Both the position numbers and the translations under genes were made by a program. Of a stretch of 64,000 bases of DNA, positions 53,849 through 62,077 are shown one piece after another (the first letter of the stretch is position 1; the number at the start of each line of letters is the position of its first letter). The notes below the pieces were generated by a model. The model was not told the origin of the DNA and did not search any database. It saw only the letters and a list, made by a program, of their open reading frames with translations. Origin of the DNA: JAJZVS01 sp963708095 (GTDB taxonomy: Bacteria; Pseudomonadota; Alphaproteobacteria; Acetobacterales; Acetobacteraceae); assembly GCA_963708095.1 (NCBI GenBank), contig OY970182.1:4712001-4776000 (forward strand), written 5' to 3'.

Positions 53849-54538
53849 CTACCGGCTCAACCGCGTCACCCCGTCCGGGCCGGCGACGAGGGCGAGGGTG
53901 GCCATGCCGAGGAAGAGGCCGGTTTCGATCACGCCGACGGTGGTGGCCAGGGCGGTTTCGAGTGTGACGGGATCGGCGATCGGCGCGAAGGTGCAATCGA
54001 GGATCAGGTTGCCGCCGTCGCTTTGGAACAGGCTGCCGTCCGGGGCCTGGCGCGGCTGCACGTTGGCGCCCAGCCGGGTGATCCGCGCGGCTGTTGTTTG
54101 CCAGCCGAAGGGAACGATTTCGACCGGTACGGGCACGGGGCCGCCCAGGCGATCGACGAGTTTGCTGTGATCGGCCACGATCACCAGGCGGTCGGACGCT
54201 TGCGCGACGATTTTTTCCCTGAGCAGGGCGCCCCCGAGGCCTTTGACCAGGTCGAGCGAGCCGCGCGCGATCTGGTCGGCGCCGTCGATCGTGAGGTCGA
54301 GCCGGGTTCTGGCGCCGAAGTCGGTGAGCGGGATGCCGAGTGTGCGCGCCTGTTCCGCGCTGCGTTCGGAGGTTGCGATAGCGACCACCGAGAGTCCCGC
54401 CTGCACGCGCTTCCCGAGGGCCGCGATCGCCAGTGCGGCGGTGGACCCGGTGCCGAGCCCGAGCGCCATGCCGTCTTCCACTAGCGCGACGGCCGCCTCC
54501 GCCGCCGCCTGTTTTTCCGCCGCCGCCGGGTCGGTCAT
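53849..54538 (-). CDS. rpiA: Ribose-5-phosphate isomerase A
   Basis: A 229-residue RpiA, interconverting ribose 5-phosphate and ribulose 5-phosphate. LGLGTGSTAALAIAALGKRV is the phosphate-binding loop, DLTIDGADQI carries the active-site Asp residues, VKGLGGALLREKIVAQASDR holds the catalytic Glu and Lys, and GGNLILDC is conserved. Its start overlaps the dipeptidase stop by four bases (ATGA at 54535-54538), so this central-metabolism gene is translated from the end of a catabolic-looking operon, which is unusual. Confidence 0.95.
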   Translation of the reverse strand: MTDPAAAEKQAAAEAAVALVEDGMALGLGTGSTAALAIAALGKRVQAGLSVVAIATSERSAEQARTLGIPLTDFGARTRLDLTIDGADQIARGSLDLVKGLGGALLREKIVAQASDRLVIVADHSKLVDRLGGPVPVPVEIVPFGWQTTAARITRLGANVQPRQAPDGSLFQSDGGNLILDCTFAPIADPVTLETALATTVGVIETGLFLGMATLALVAGPDGVTRLSR

Positions 54539-55464
54539 GGGCGCACCGCACGGAAGACGCGCAGCCAGTTGCCGGCGCAGACTTTTTCGGTCTCCTCGGC
54601 CGACAGCCCGGCGGTGCGCAGCAGGGCGGGGATTTCGGCATGGCGGGCAAAATCCGCCATGCCGTGCCATTGCGAGCCCGAAGGCAGGTCAGTGCCGAGC
54701 CCCACGTGGTCGGCGCCGACCGCGTCCACCAGGCGCAGGATGTGGCGGATCATGCCGGGCAGTTTTTCTTCGTGCAGCACGGCGATCCAGCCGCCGATGA
54801 CGCCGCCCGTCTCCGCCACCATCCGCGCGTAGTCGGGGGAGATGTAGCGCGGGTGTGTGCCGTCCTTGTGGCCGGGTTCGATCAGGTTGGCGTGGGTGCA
54901 CAGGATCGGCTGCGTGCTGGCCGCGACGACGCCGCGGACGGTTGCCTCCGAGCAGTGGGCGACGTCGACCATGATGCCGAGCCGGTTCATCCGCCGCACC
55001 GCATCGGCGCCGAACGCCGTCAGCCCGTCGTGGACCGGGGGCGCGGTCTGGATGTCGCCCGTCTCGTTCACCCGGTAGTGGGTGAGCTGGATGCTGCGCA
55101 CGCCGCGCGCCTCCAGCGCGTCGAGCCGGTCGAGGTCGCCGTCAAGGAAGTCGCAGCCTTCGACCGCGAGCACCAGGGCGGGGTCGTCGGCGCGGATTTC
55201 GTCCGGTTCGCGGGCGATGCGTACGCCGGTGAGTTCGTAGGAGGCGAGATAGTCATCCACCGCCGCCATGCACTCGCCCGGCTCCGGCTCGCGGGTCAGC
55301 ACCAGGCGCCGGGTCACCGGATCGCGGCGGAGCAGCGGCAGGTCGGCGATGGCGGAGACGACGGCGGCGCCGAGACCGCCCGCGCGCATCGTGGCGAGCG
55401 CGGCCGGGTCCACCGGGCCCGCGCGGTTGGCGTGTCCGGCGTGGGTGTGCATGTCGATGATCAT
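54535..55464 (-). CDS. Membrane dipeptidase (peptidase M19 family)
   Basis: A 309-residue zinc peptidase of the renal-dipeptidase family. Ligands appear in IIDMHTHAG (His-x-His), LAVEGCDF (Glu), VDVAHCSE and THAN (His residues) and GLGTDLPSG (Asp). Bacterial members hydrolyse dipeptides, often with a D-amino acid at the C-terminal position. There is no signal peptide, so it should be cytoplasmic. At 309 residues it is shorter than the eukaryotic enzymes (about 370). It lies between a DSD1-type enzyme and rpiA, fitting release of D-amino acids from imported dipeptides. Confidence 0.9.
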   Translation of the reverse strand: MIIDMHTHAGHANRAGPVDPAALATMRAGGLGAAVVSAIADLPLLRRDPVTRRLVLTREPEPGECMAAVDDYLASYELTGVRIAREPDEIRADDPALVLAVEGCDFLDGDLDRLDALEARGVRSIQLTHYRVNETGDIQTAPPVHDGLTAFGADAVRRMNRLGIMVDVAHCSEATVRGVVAASTQPILCTHANLIEPGHKDGTHPRYISPDYARMVAETGGVIGGWIAVLHEEKLPGMIRHILRLVDAVGADHVGLGTDLPSGSQWHGMADFARHAEIPALLRTAGLSAEETEKVCAGNWLRVFRAVRP

Positions 55465-55535
55465 GCCCCCGGTTATAGTGCGGACCGGTCGGCGGGGGAA
55501 CGCTGCCCCCCGCCCGCGCGCGGCGCCGGTCGCTT

Positions 55536-56630
55536 CTATCGGCGGTTGCCGAGCTGTGGCCGCCGCTCCCAGCCCCCGTTTTGCGTCCTCACCAGCGCCT
55601 CGTCGTAGAGATAGGCCGTGGTGCAGGCGTGGCGCGGCATCAGCAGCACCCGGTCGCCGACGGCCAGCTCGGTCGATTCCACGACCGTGTGTTCCTCATT
55701 CATCAGCAGGATCCGGCCCGGCCAGCGGAATCGTTCGGCCAGGGGCTTGTCCGGCGAAATGGCCTTGCAGCCCGCGTCCAGGGTCGCGGTGCCCGGTCGG
55801 GTCGAGATGACCGTGGCCAGGACGAACGCTGCCGGCCGCCAGCCGAGCTCGGCGAGCTCCAGGTCGTGCTGATCGCTCGAATAGGTCCAGCTTCCCGGGG
55901 AGACGTAGCGGACCAGGGACTCCGACCACAGGTTGAACGTGTAGCTCCCGCCGGCGACGACATCGCCGGCGATGCCCTCGCGCCGCGCCGCGTCCTGCAG
56001 CTGCGACAGGGTATCCGCGAGTGCCGCGACCTGCGCTTCCCGCGCGGCGCGATCGCCCTTCACGTGCCCGTCGTAGAGATGCCAGCCGGCGAAGCGGCCG
56101 ATGCCGTGCAGTGTCCGCGCGAGCTGCAGCGCGGGCTCGCCCATGCGGGCGCCGGTCCGCCCGAGGCCGGGGTCGAGATCGACCCGCAGCCGGATGTTCT
56201 CCGGCATATCCGACAGATGCGATGCCCAGAGGTCCGCCGCGGCTTCAGAGTCGATCATCGCTTCCAGCCTGGCGTCGGCGAACCGGCGGGCCAGGTCGAT
56301 GAAGCGGCGCACATGCGCCGGCTGCACCGTGGGATAGGCCCACACCGCATGGCGCGCGCCGGCGGCCAGGACCATCTCCACTTCCGCGACGGTGGCGGTC
56401 TTGAACGCCTGTACCCCCTGGTCTTTCAGCAGTGCTACAACCCAGGGCGCACGGTGCGTCTTCACGTGCGGCATCAGGCGATGCATGCCGCCGCAGGCGG
56501 CCGCGGTGCGGTGCAGGTTGTTGAGGACTTCGTCCTCGCGCACGACGAAGCAGGGCGTGCCCGTTTCCGGGTCCGGCAGGTCCATCGTTGTTGCCGTCTC
56601 TCGGGCCGGCAGGGTCGACATAGTGTTCAC
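55536..56630 (-). CDS. DSD1-family PLP enzyme (D-threonine aldolase / D-serine dehydratase type)
   Basis: A 364-residue fold-type III PLP enzyme. The Schiff-base lysine is Lys57 in LMPHVKTHRAPW. The alanine-racemase-like barrel has AFKTATVAEVEMVLAAGARH, VDLDPGLGRTG and HLYDGHVKGDR; the C-terminal D-Ser-dehydratase domain has VLLMPRHACTTAYLYDE with the His and Cys that bind zinc in relatives. It may cleave D-threonine, D-beta-hydroxyaspartate or dehydrate D-serine; these cannot be told apart here. GTG at 56630 is seven bases after GGAGG; ATG at 56621 is less well placed. Confidence 0.9.
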   Translation of the reverse strand: MNTMSTLPARETATTMDLPDPETGTPCFVVREDEVLNNLHRTAAACGGMHRLMPHVKTHRAPWVVALLKDQGVQAFKTATVAEVEMVLAAGARHAVWAYPTVQPAHVRRFIDLARRFADARLEAMIDSEAAADLWASHLSDMPENIRLRVDLDPGLGRTGARMGEPALQLARTLHGIGRFAGWHLYDGHVKGDRAAREAQVAALADTLSQLQDAARREGIAGDVVAGGSYTFNLWSESLVRYVSPGSWTYSSDQHDLELAELGWRPAAFVLATVISTRPGTATLDAGCKAISPDKPLAERFRWPGRILLMNEEHTVVESTELAVGDRVLLMPRHACTTAYLYDEALVRTQNGGWERRPQLGNRR

Positions 56631-56661
56631 GCGACGTCCTCCTTGAAACCGTGGCGGCTGT

Positions 56662-57444
56662 TCAGCAGAGCGTCCAGCCACCATCCACGATCAGCGTCTG
56701 GCCGACGATGTAGGCGCCGGCCTCCGAGGCCAGCAGCAGAACGGCGCCGGCAAGATCTTTGGGCTGACCCAGCCGCCCGGCGGGAATCCGTTTCCGTTCC
56801 GTCGCGATGCGGTCAGGGTCCGCCTTCATTTCGGAGATGAAGGGCGTATCCATGAGACCGGGGGCGATCGCGTTCACACGCACGCCGGATGCGATCCAGT
56901 CGGCGGCCAGCGACCGCGTGAGGTGCACGACGCCCGCCTTGGTCGCATTGTAGACCGGGCGTCCGCGCAGCGCGGCGAAGGCGCCTTGCGAGGCGATGTT
57001 GATGATCGCGCCGCCTGCCTGCGCGATCATCCGGCGCCCGACCACCTGGTTCCAGTGGAACACGGCTTTCAGGTTGACTGCGATCACCGCGTCGACCTCC
57101 GCATCGCCCGACTGCAGGGCGTCCTTCCGCAGCGCTCGTCCCGCGGCGCACACGAGTATATCGACGCGGCCGAAACGGGCGACGGCGGCGCTTGTGGCCG
57201 CCTCCGCCAGTTCCGGGTCCGTCACGTCGCCCTGGACCGGGAGCACGGTCGCGCCGGCTCCTGCCAGCGCGGCGGACGCAGATCCCAGCAGCGGGCCATC
57301 GCGGTCCACCAGCACGATGGCGGCGCCGGCGCCGGCCAGCGCGGCGGCCATCGCGCTACCGAGGCCGCCGGCGCCGCCGGTGATGAGCGCGGTCTGCCCG
57401 GTGAGGTCGAACAACCGGCCCGGATCGGGCAACTGCGCCGCCAT
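56662..57444 (-). CDS. SDR-family oxidoreductase
   Basis: A 260-residue classical SDR. TGGAGGLGSAMAAALAGAGA is the cofactor loop, with VDRDG favouring NAD; CAAGRALRKD replaces NNAG; INIASQGAF and YNATKAGVVHL give Ser, Tyr and Lys; DGGWTLC ends the protein. The ATG at 57444 shares one base with the stop of the amidohydrolase gene (TGATG), so the two are coupled. It probably oxidises a hydroxy intermediate in the pathway of this operon. Confidence 0.92.
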   Translation of the reverse strand: MAAQLPDPGRLFDLTGQTALITGGAGGLGSAMAAALAGAGAAIVLVDRDGPLLGSASAALAGAGATVLPVQGDVTDPELAEAATSAAVARFGRVDILVCAAGRALRKDALQSGDAEVDAVIAVNLKAVFHWNQVVGRRMIAQAGGAIINIASQGAFAALRGRPVYNATKAGVVHLTRSLAADWIASGVRVNAIAPGLMDTPFISEMKADPDRIATERKRIPAGRLGQPKDLAGAVLLLASEAGAYIVGQTLIVDGGWTLC

Positions 57445-58562
57445 CACGCGGCGCGCGCGCCCAGGCGCGCGCCGATGCCGAGCAGGGTGTCGACGTTGCT
57501 GCCCAGGATCGCATCCTTTTCGGTCGCGGAGAGAAAACCGCAATGCCGGCGCACGTAGTCCACACATTGCGTGTAGGTGCAGAACCGCTCGAGATTCGGC
57601 ATGTCGGAGCCCCAGATCAGCTTCGAGGCGCCGAACATGTCGCGCATGCCCCGGATCAGTTCCTGCGCCTCGGGATAGGGATACTCCCAGACGCCGCCCC
57701 AGGTGATCGGGAACATCACCTCGATGAGCAGGTTCTCGTGGCGGTAGGCCGCCGCAACGGGCTCCGGGAATTCCCACCGGCCGGAGCGGGCGAAGAAGCC
57801 GACGGGCGGCCCCATCACCAGCACCCAGCGGATCCCGCGGAAGCGGTCCATCAATCCGTGCAGCCGGACGATGTTGGCGATGTAGCTGGCCTCGTCGTAG
57901 TCGGGGATGGCGGTGATCTCGATGAACACCGGAAGGTTTGCCGCCTCCGTCCGCGACCAGAACGGATCGAGGCGCGGGTCGTCGAACGCGAGGTCGAACC
58001 CGTAGCGGGCGAAGGCGTCCAGCGCGAAATAGACGCCGCGCAGGCCGAGCTGCCGGTGCGCGCGGTCGAACTCCCGCAGGCCGGCATCGGTGAAGGCGCG
58101 CGGCTCGTCCACGTTCAGGAGCGCCGTGAACCGGTGCGGATACTGGTGCTGCGCGAAGGCGTTGTAGTCGTTCATCGCGCCGTAGCCCCAGCCCGTCTGC
58201 AGGACGCAATGGTCCACGCCGGCATAGTCCATCTGCGCGATCATCAGCTCGGGCGGTGCGACGATCTGCTGCATGCCGACCGGCATGTACTGCGAATGGT
58301 AGTCCTCCCCGTCGATCGTGAAATCGAGCCGGCCGAAGTTGCCGACCCGGAAGCCGACTTCCTTCAGGCCGGACCAGGCGTTGTCCCCTTCGCGGAACAG
58401 GACCGCCCCGGAGACAGGCTTCCCGTCGCGGGCGCGGAAGACCCGGGCCGAGGTGCGGGTCTGGACTTTCTGCATGTATTTGCGATGGATCTCGCTGGTC
58501 GGGTGCCCGCAGGCACCCTCCCAGCTCTGAAATACGTGAGCATGGCAATCGATGATCATCAT
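57444..58562 (-). CDS. Amidohydrolase (TIM-barrel metal-dependent hydrolase, Amidohydro_2 type)
   Basis: A 372-residue protein of the amidohydrolase-2 group, which includes ACMSD-like decarboxylases and lactone hydrolases. IIDCHAHVFQS is the metal-binding HxH at the N-terminus; HHCVLQTGWGYGAMNDYNAF, RGVYFALDAFARYGFD, FIEITAIPDYDE and KLIWGSDMPNLERFC (with the conserved Asp) are later barrel strands. Whether it hydrolyses or decarboxylates is unclear. GGAG precedes the start. It follows the importer genes by 57 bases in the same direction. Confidence 0.88.
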   Translation of the reverse strand: MMIIDCHAHVFQSWEGACGHPTSEIHRKYMQKVQTRTSARVFRARDGKPVSGAVLFREGDNAWSGLKEVGFRVGNFGRLDFTIDGEDYHSQYMPVGMQQIVAPPELMIAQMDYAGVDHCVLQTGWGYGAMNDYNAFAQHQYPHRFTALLNVDEPRAFTDAGLREFDRAHRQLGLRGVYFALDAFARYGFDLAFDDPRLDPFWSRTEAANLPVFIEITAIPDYDEASYIANIVRLHGLMDRFRGIRWVLVMGPPVGFFARSGRWEFPEPVAAAYRHENLLIEVMFPITWGGVWEYPYPEAQELIRGMRDMFGASKLIWGSDMPNLERFCTYTQCVDYVRRHCGFLSATEKDAILGSNVDTLLGIGARLGARAA

Positions 58563-58619
58563 CGGCTCCTTCGTGTTGGCCGGCGTGGCGCCGCCGGCCG
58601 CCGTGTGGCGCGTGTCAGG

Positions 58620-59483
58620 TCAGGCGGGCGTGTTCATGTATTTGTCGTAGAGGCGCTGGACCTCGCCGTTCCCCGTGATGTAGGTGCTCCACATGTCGAG
58701 GAAGTTCTTCCACGCCGTATCGCCGTAGCGGATCATCCAGGTGTTCGGCCGCTTGTCGAACGGATGCGCGGGATCGACGATGGTTGCCCAGCTCGAATTG
58801 TGCCTCACGAAGGTGATCGCGTCGCTGTCGCCGGTGACGTAGACCGTTGCGCGTCCGGTGCGTACCGGTTCCGCCGCCATGACCTGCTGACCGGCCACGG
58901 CGATGAACTTCGCCTTCGGGAAAAGCTGCGGCATGCGCTGCTGCTCGCTGGCCCCGGCATTGACCGAGAAGGTCACGTCGGGGCTGTTCAGGTCGGCCAC
59001 GGTCTTGAACTTCGCCGCGTCCGCCTTGCGGATGATCGCGAGACTGCCCTTGGACCAGAGCGGTCCCACGTAGTTGGCGACGATCGCGCGCGGGACCGTG
59101 TAAACGGCGGAGGATCCGAACAGATCGTAATCGCCCTTGCCGAGACCGAGGGTGGAGGTGGCGAACGTCACCTCGTGCCAGTTGACCTTGATCGCCAGCT
59201 CCTTGGCGAGCATCTCCACCAGTTCGTGGTAGATGCCGCGCAAGGTGCCCGTCTTGGCGTCGCGGTAGAACCACACCGGGGTCTGCGCGAAGCCGACCTC
59301 CAGGGGGCGGCCCTGGTGGACCTTCGCCAGCACGGATTTCGGGTCGACGCCGGTACTTAGCAACTGGGCCATCGCCTCCCGCGGCGCGGCGATGGTGGCG
59401 ATGCCTGCGCCGAGCGCCGCAGCGCCGGCGAGCAGCATGCGCTTGCCCGTGTCGGGCGTGTCGTGATCGGACGTTTCATCCAT
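58620..59483 (-). CDS. ABC transporter substrate-binding protein, family 3 (polar amino acid type)
   Basis: A 287-residue periplasmic binding protein of SBP family 3. The N-terminus has a signal (KRMLLAGAAALGAGIATIAA, then PREAMA), possibly exported by Sec, as the twin arginine is only KR. The body has LEVGFAQTPVWFYRDAKTGT, RGIYHELVEMLAKELAIKVN and KTVADLNSPDVTFSVNAGAS. The ligand arginine that contacts the alpha-carboxylate in classic amino-acid binders is not obvious to me, so the cargo may be an unusual amino acid, a dipeptide or opine-like compound. Confidence 0.88.
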   Translation of the reverse strand: MDETSDHDTPDTGKRMLLAGAAALGAGIATIAAPREAMAQLLSTGVDPKSVLAKVHQGRPLEVGFAQTPVWFYRDAKTGTLRGIYHELVEMLAKELAIKVNWHEVTFATSTLGLGKGDYDLFGSSAVYTVPRAIVANYVGPLWSKGSLAIIRKADAAKFKTVADLNSPDVTFSVNAGASEQQRMPQLFPKAKFIAVAGQQVMAAEPVRTGRATVYVTGDSDAITFVRHNSSWATIVDPAHPFDKRPNTWMIRYGDTAWKNFLDMWSTYITGNGEVQRLYDKYMNTPA

Positions 59484-59525
59484 GTGTAGTCCCCTTGTTC
59501 TGGGTGTGACGTGAATCCGGCATGG

Positions 59526-60203
59526 TCAGTGTGCGCTGGTCAGTCCAAATTTTCTCCGGAAACGGTTGGCGATCTTTTCCGCGGTCGTGGAGATCGAGAA
59601 GATGATCAGGAAGTACAGAAATGCCGCGGTGGTCAGAACCTCGATTGGCTCGAACCATTTGTTCGCAATCCCCATCGCCTGATACATGAGATCGGGAACC
59701 GCGATGATCGAGACGAGGGTGGAGGACTTCACCACCACCGCCATCTGGTTGACGATCGCCGGGGCCATCACCAGGGCGACCTGCGGCCCCACGATCCGGC
59801 GCATGATCTGCGCGCGGGACATGCCGACCGCGAGCCCCGCCTCGAACTGGCCGCGGTGCAGCCCCTCGATCCCGGAGCGGAATGTCTCTGCCAGGTAGCC
59901 GCTCGACTGCAGGGCGAGCGCGATCACCGCCGCGCCTTCCGTGGTGCGCGGGAAGCCGAACAGCTCCGGCCAGACGTAATTGACCCACAGGAGCTGCACG
60001 AAGATCGGCGTCGCGCGGCAGAACTCGATATAGGCGAGCGCCGCGGGGCGCAGGAGCGGCACGTAAAGCCGCAGCAGGCAGGCAATTAGCCCCAGCACGA
60101 CCGCGAGCGCGAAGGCGAAGGCGCAGATAGAGGCGGTGACGGCGACGCCGTGCAGCAGCAGACCGGAATTGGCGAGGACGTAGCGGTTGAAGTTGTTGAT
60201 CAT
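59526..60203 (-). CDS. Amino-acid-type ABC transporter permease
   Basis: A 225-residue inner-membrane protein of the HisM/GlnP family. LLHGVAVTASICAFAFALAV, EFCRATPIFVQLLWVNYVWP and FRSGIEGLHRGQFEAGLAVG, MSRAQIMRRIVGPQ are the family motifs, the last being the EAA loop that binds the ATPase. Nine bases separate it from the other permease gene. The two form the heterodimeric channel of the importer. Confidence 0.92.
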   Translation of the reverse strand: MINNFNRYVLANSGLLLHGVAVTASICAFAFALAVVLGLIACLLRLYVPLLRPAALAYIEFCRATPIFVQLLWVNYVWPELFGFPRTTEGAAVIALALQSSGYLAETFRSGIEGLHRGQFEAGLAVGMSRAQIMRRIVGPQVALVMAPAIVNQMAVVVKSSTLVSIIAVPDLMYQAMGIANKWFEPIEVLTTAAFLYFLIIFSISTTAEKIANRFRRKFGLTSAH

Positions 60204-60212
60204 GGCCCGATC

Positions 60213-60914
60213 TCACGCCCAGCCGCGCCGGCGCCAGCGGTCCGACAGGTGCTGGATCATCTGCGAAGCGGTGATCACGACGGCGCAATAGAGCAGCGCG
60301 GCGCCGGTATAGAGCGGCAGCGGGCGCATCTCCTGGTCGTTGATCATCGATATCTGGTACATGATATCCGGCACGGCAACGAACGACACGATCGAGGTCG
60401 CCTTGAACAGCGACACGAACTGGCTGAGCGCCTCGGGCAGCATGTGCCGCACCGCCTGCGGCACCACGATGCGGCGCAGGATCGTCCAGCGCGACATCCC
60501 CAAGGATTGTCCGGCCTCGACATGGCCGCGCGGGACCGACAGCAGGCCGGTGCGCACCGTCTCCGACATGAAGCCGCTGTAGGCGAACCCGAGGGCCAGC
60601 ACCGACGCAAGCCACGGGCTCAGCTCGAAGCGCGTATCGAGAGCGCGGCTCACCAGCAGCGGCAGCACGTAGTACGCCCAGACGATCAGCACCAGTTCCG
60701 GCGTATTGCGGAACGCCTCGGTGTAGCCGACGGCCGCGAGCCGGATGGGTGCGGTCCGGCTCAGCCTGGCCACCCCGATCGCGAAGGCGAGGATGGCCGC
60801 GAGGATGGCGGCAATCAGGAAGATCAGCAGGTTCACGGCCAGGCCGTGCAGCAGGGTGATCCGGTATTCCCAGAACAGGGCCGGATCCAGCGACTGCTGA
60901 AGCTGGGCGAGCAT
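60213..60914 (-). CDS. Amino-acid-type ABC transporter permease
   Basis: A 233-residue permease, partner of the gene at 59526. LLHGLAVNLLIFLIAAILAA, YTEAFRNTPELVLIVWAYYV, and VRTGLLSVPRGHVEAGQSLG, MSRWTILRRIVVPQ (EAA loop) are visible. Five or so hydrophobic segments. It follows the ATPase gene by six bases, consistent with an ATPase-permease-permease-binding-protein operon order. Confidence 0.92.
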   Translation of the reverse strand: MLAQLQQSLDPALFWEYRITLLHGLAVNLLIFLIAAILAAILAFAIGVARLSRTAPIRLAAVGYTEAFRNTPELVLIVWAYYVLPLLVSRALDTRFELSPWLASVLALGFAYSGFMSETVRTGLLSVPRGHVEAGQSLGMSRWTILRRIVVPQAVRHMLPEALSQFVSLFKATSIVSFVAVPDIMYQISMINDQEMRPLPLYTGAALLYCAVVITASQMIQHLSDRWRRRGWA

Positions 60915-60920
60915 GGCCGC

Positions 60921-61697
60921 TCAGTGCAGGACGGAGGCCAGGAAGCGCTGGCAGCGCTCGCTGGTCGGCGCGCCGAACACGGCCTGGGGCGACCCGTCCT
61001 CTTCGATCTGCCCTTCGTGCAGGAACAGGACCCGGCCGGAGATCTCGCGCGCGAAGCCCATCTCATGCGTCACGACCAGCATGGTCGTGCCTTCCCGCGC
61101 GAGTGTCCGCATCACCTCCAGAACCTCTCCGGTCAGCTCGGGGTCCAGCGCGGAGGTCGCCTCGTCGAACAGCATCACTTCCGGTTGCATCGCGAGCGCG
61201 CGCGCAATCGCGACCCGCTGCTGCTGGCCTCCCGACAGACGGGCCGGGTACTCGGCCTCCTTGTTCAGGAGGTTGACCTTCGCGAGGTGTTCGCGCCCGG
61301 TCGCCCGCGCCTCGCGCCGGTTCATGCGTTTGACCTGGACCAGCGCCTCGGTGATGTTCTGCAGCACCGTCATGTGCGGCCAGAGGTTGAACTGCTGGAA
61401 CACCATGCCGAGCCTGGCGCGCATCCGGGCGATATTCGCCGGGCTGTCGGGGATACGGCGCCCCGATCGATCGATGCGGAAGCCCACTGGTTCGCCGTCG
61501 AGGTAGACGGCGCCGGACGTCGGCGTCTCGAGCAGATTGATGCAGCGGAGAAGCGTGCTCTTGCCGGATCCGCTGGCGCCGATGATGCTGAGCACCATGC
61601 CTTCCGGCACGTCGAAGCTGATGCCGCGTAAGACCTCCGCAGGGCCGAACGACTTTCGCAGCTCATCGACCCGAATGATAGGGCCGTCCACGCGCAT
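60921..61697 (-). CDS. Amino-acid-type ABC transporter ATP-binding protein
   Basis: A 258-residue ATPase of the GlnQ/HisP family. Walker A GASGSGKSTLLRCINLLE, signature LSGGQQQRVAIARAL, Walker B VMLFDEATSALDPELTGEVL and the switch His in VVTHEMGFAREI are all intact. First gene of the leftward unit; its promoter should lie within 61698-62077, shared with the divergent LysR gene. Confidence 0.95.
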   Translation of the reverse strand: MRVDGPIIRVDELRKSFGPAEVLRGISFDVPEGMVLSIIGASGSGKSTLLRCINLLETPTSGAVYLDGEPVGFRIDRSGRRIPDSPANIARMRARLGMVFQQFNLWPHMTVLQNITEALVQVKRMNRREARATGREHLAKVNLLNKEAEYPARLSGGQQQRVAIARALAMQPEVMLFDEATSALDPELTGEVLEVMRTLAREGTTMLVVTHEMGFAREISGRVLFLHEGQIEEDGSPQAVFGAPTSERCQRFLASVLH

Positions 61698-62077
61698 TAC
61701 CGAATCCCCCCGTCGTGGCCGTCATTTTTTGCGACCTCACGGATGAGTTCGCCGCCAGCGAAGATGACATCACCCGCCGCCCACTTTACGGAGCGGTCCC
61801 CGCGGGGCAAGCAGAATGTGTTGCGATACGGTGAACGGCCGGCATCGGCGGACGTGCGCGACGACGCATGAGCCGCGTTGCCTCCTGTTCGTCCCGGGCC
61901 GCATTTCCATGGCGATTTCAATCGCTTCCGGCCCCGCGGCGCCCCACCCCGGCGGCGTCGCCCGACGTCGCAAGGGTGGTCGGACATGCGGAAGAATTTG
62001 CGCCAACATAAGGCGCGTTTATAGTGCAAGCCCGTGCGCCGCGGGTCCGGGGGGCGCGCTGCCACGAGAGGCTGGGC
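61698..62077. promoter_or_regulatory. Divergent control region between the importer operon and lysR
   Basis: No gene is seen in these 380 bases. TGCGCC-AACATAA-GGCGCG (61999-62017) is an inverted repeat with one mismatch, suited to LysR-type binding, and TATAGT (62020-62025) beside it could be the -10 box of lysR. The leftward promoter for the importer is not clear. Control of the operon by LysR across this region is inferred from arrangement. Confidence 0.45.
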
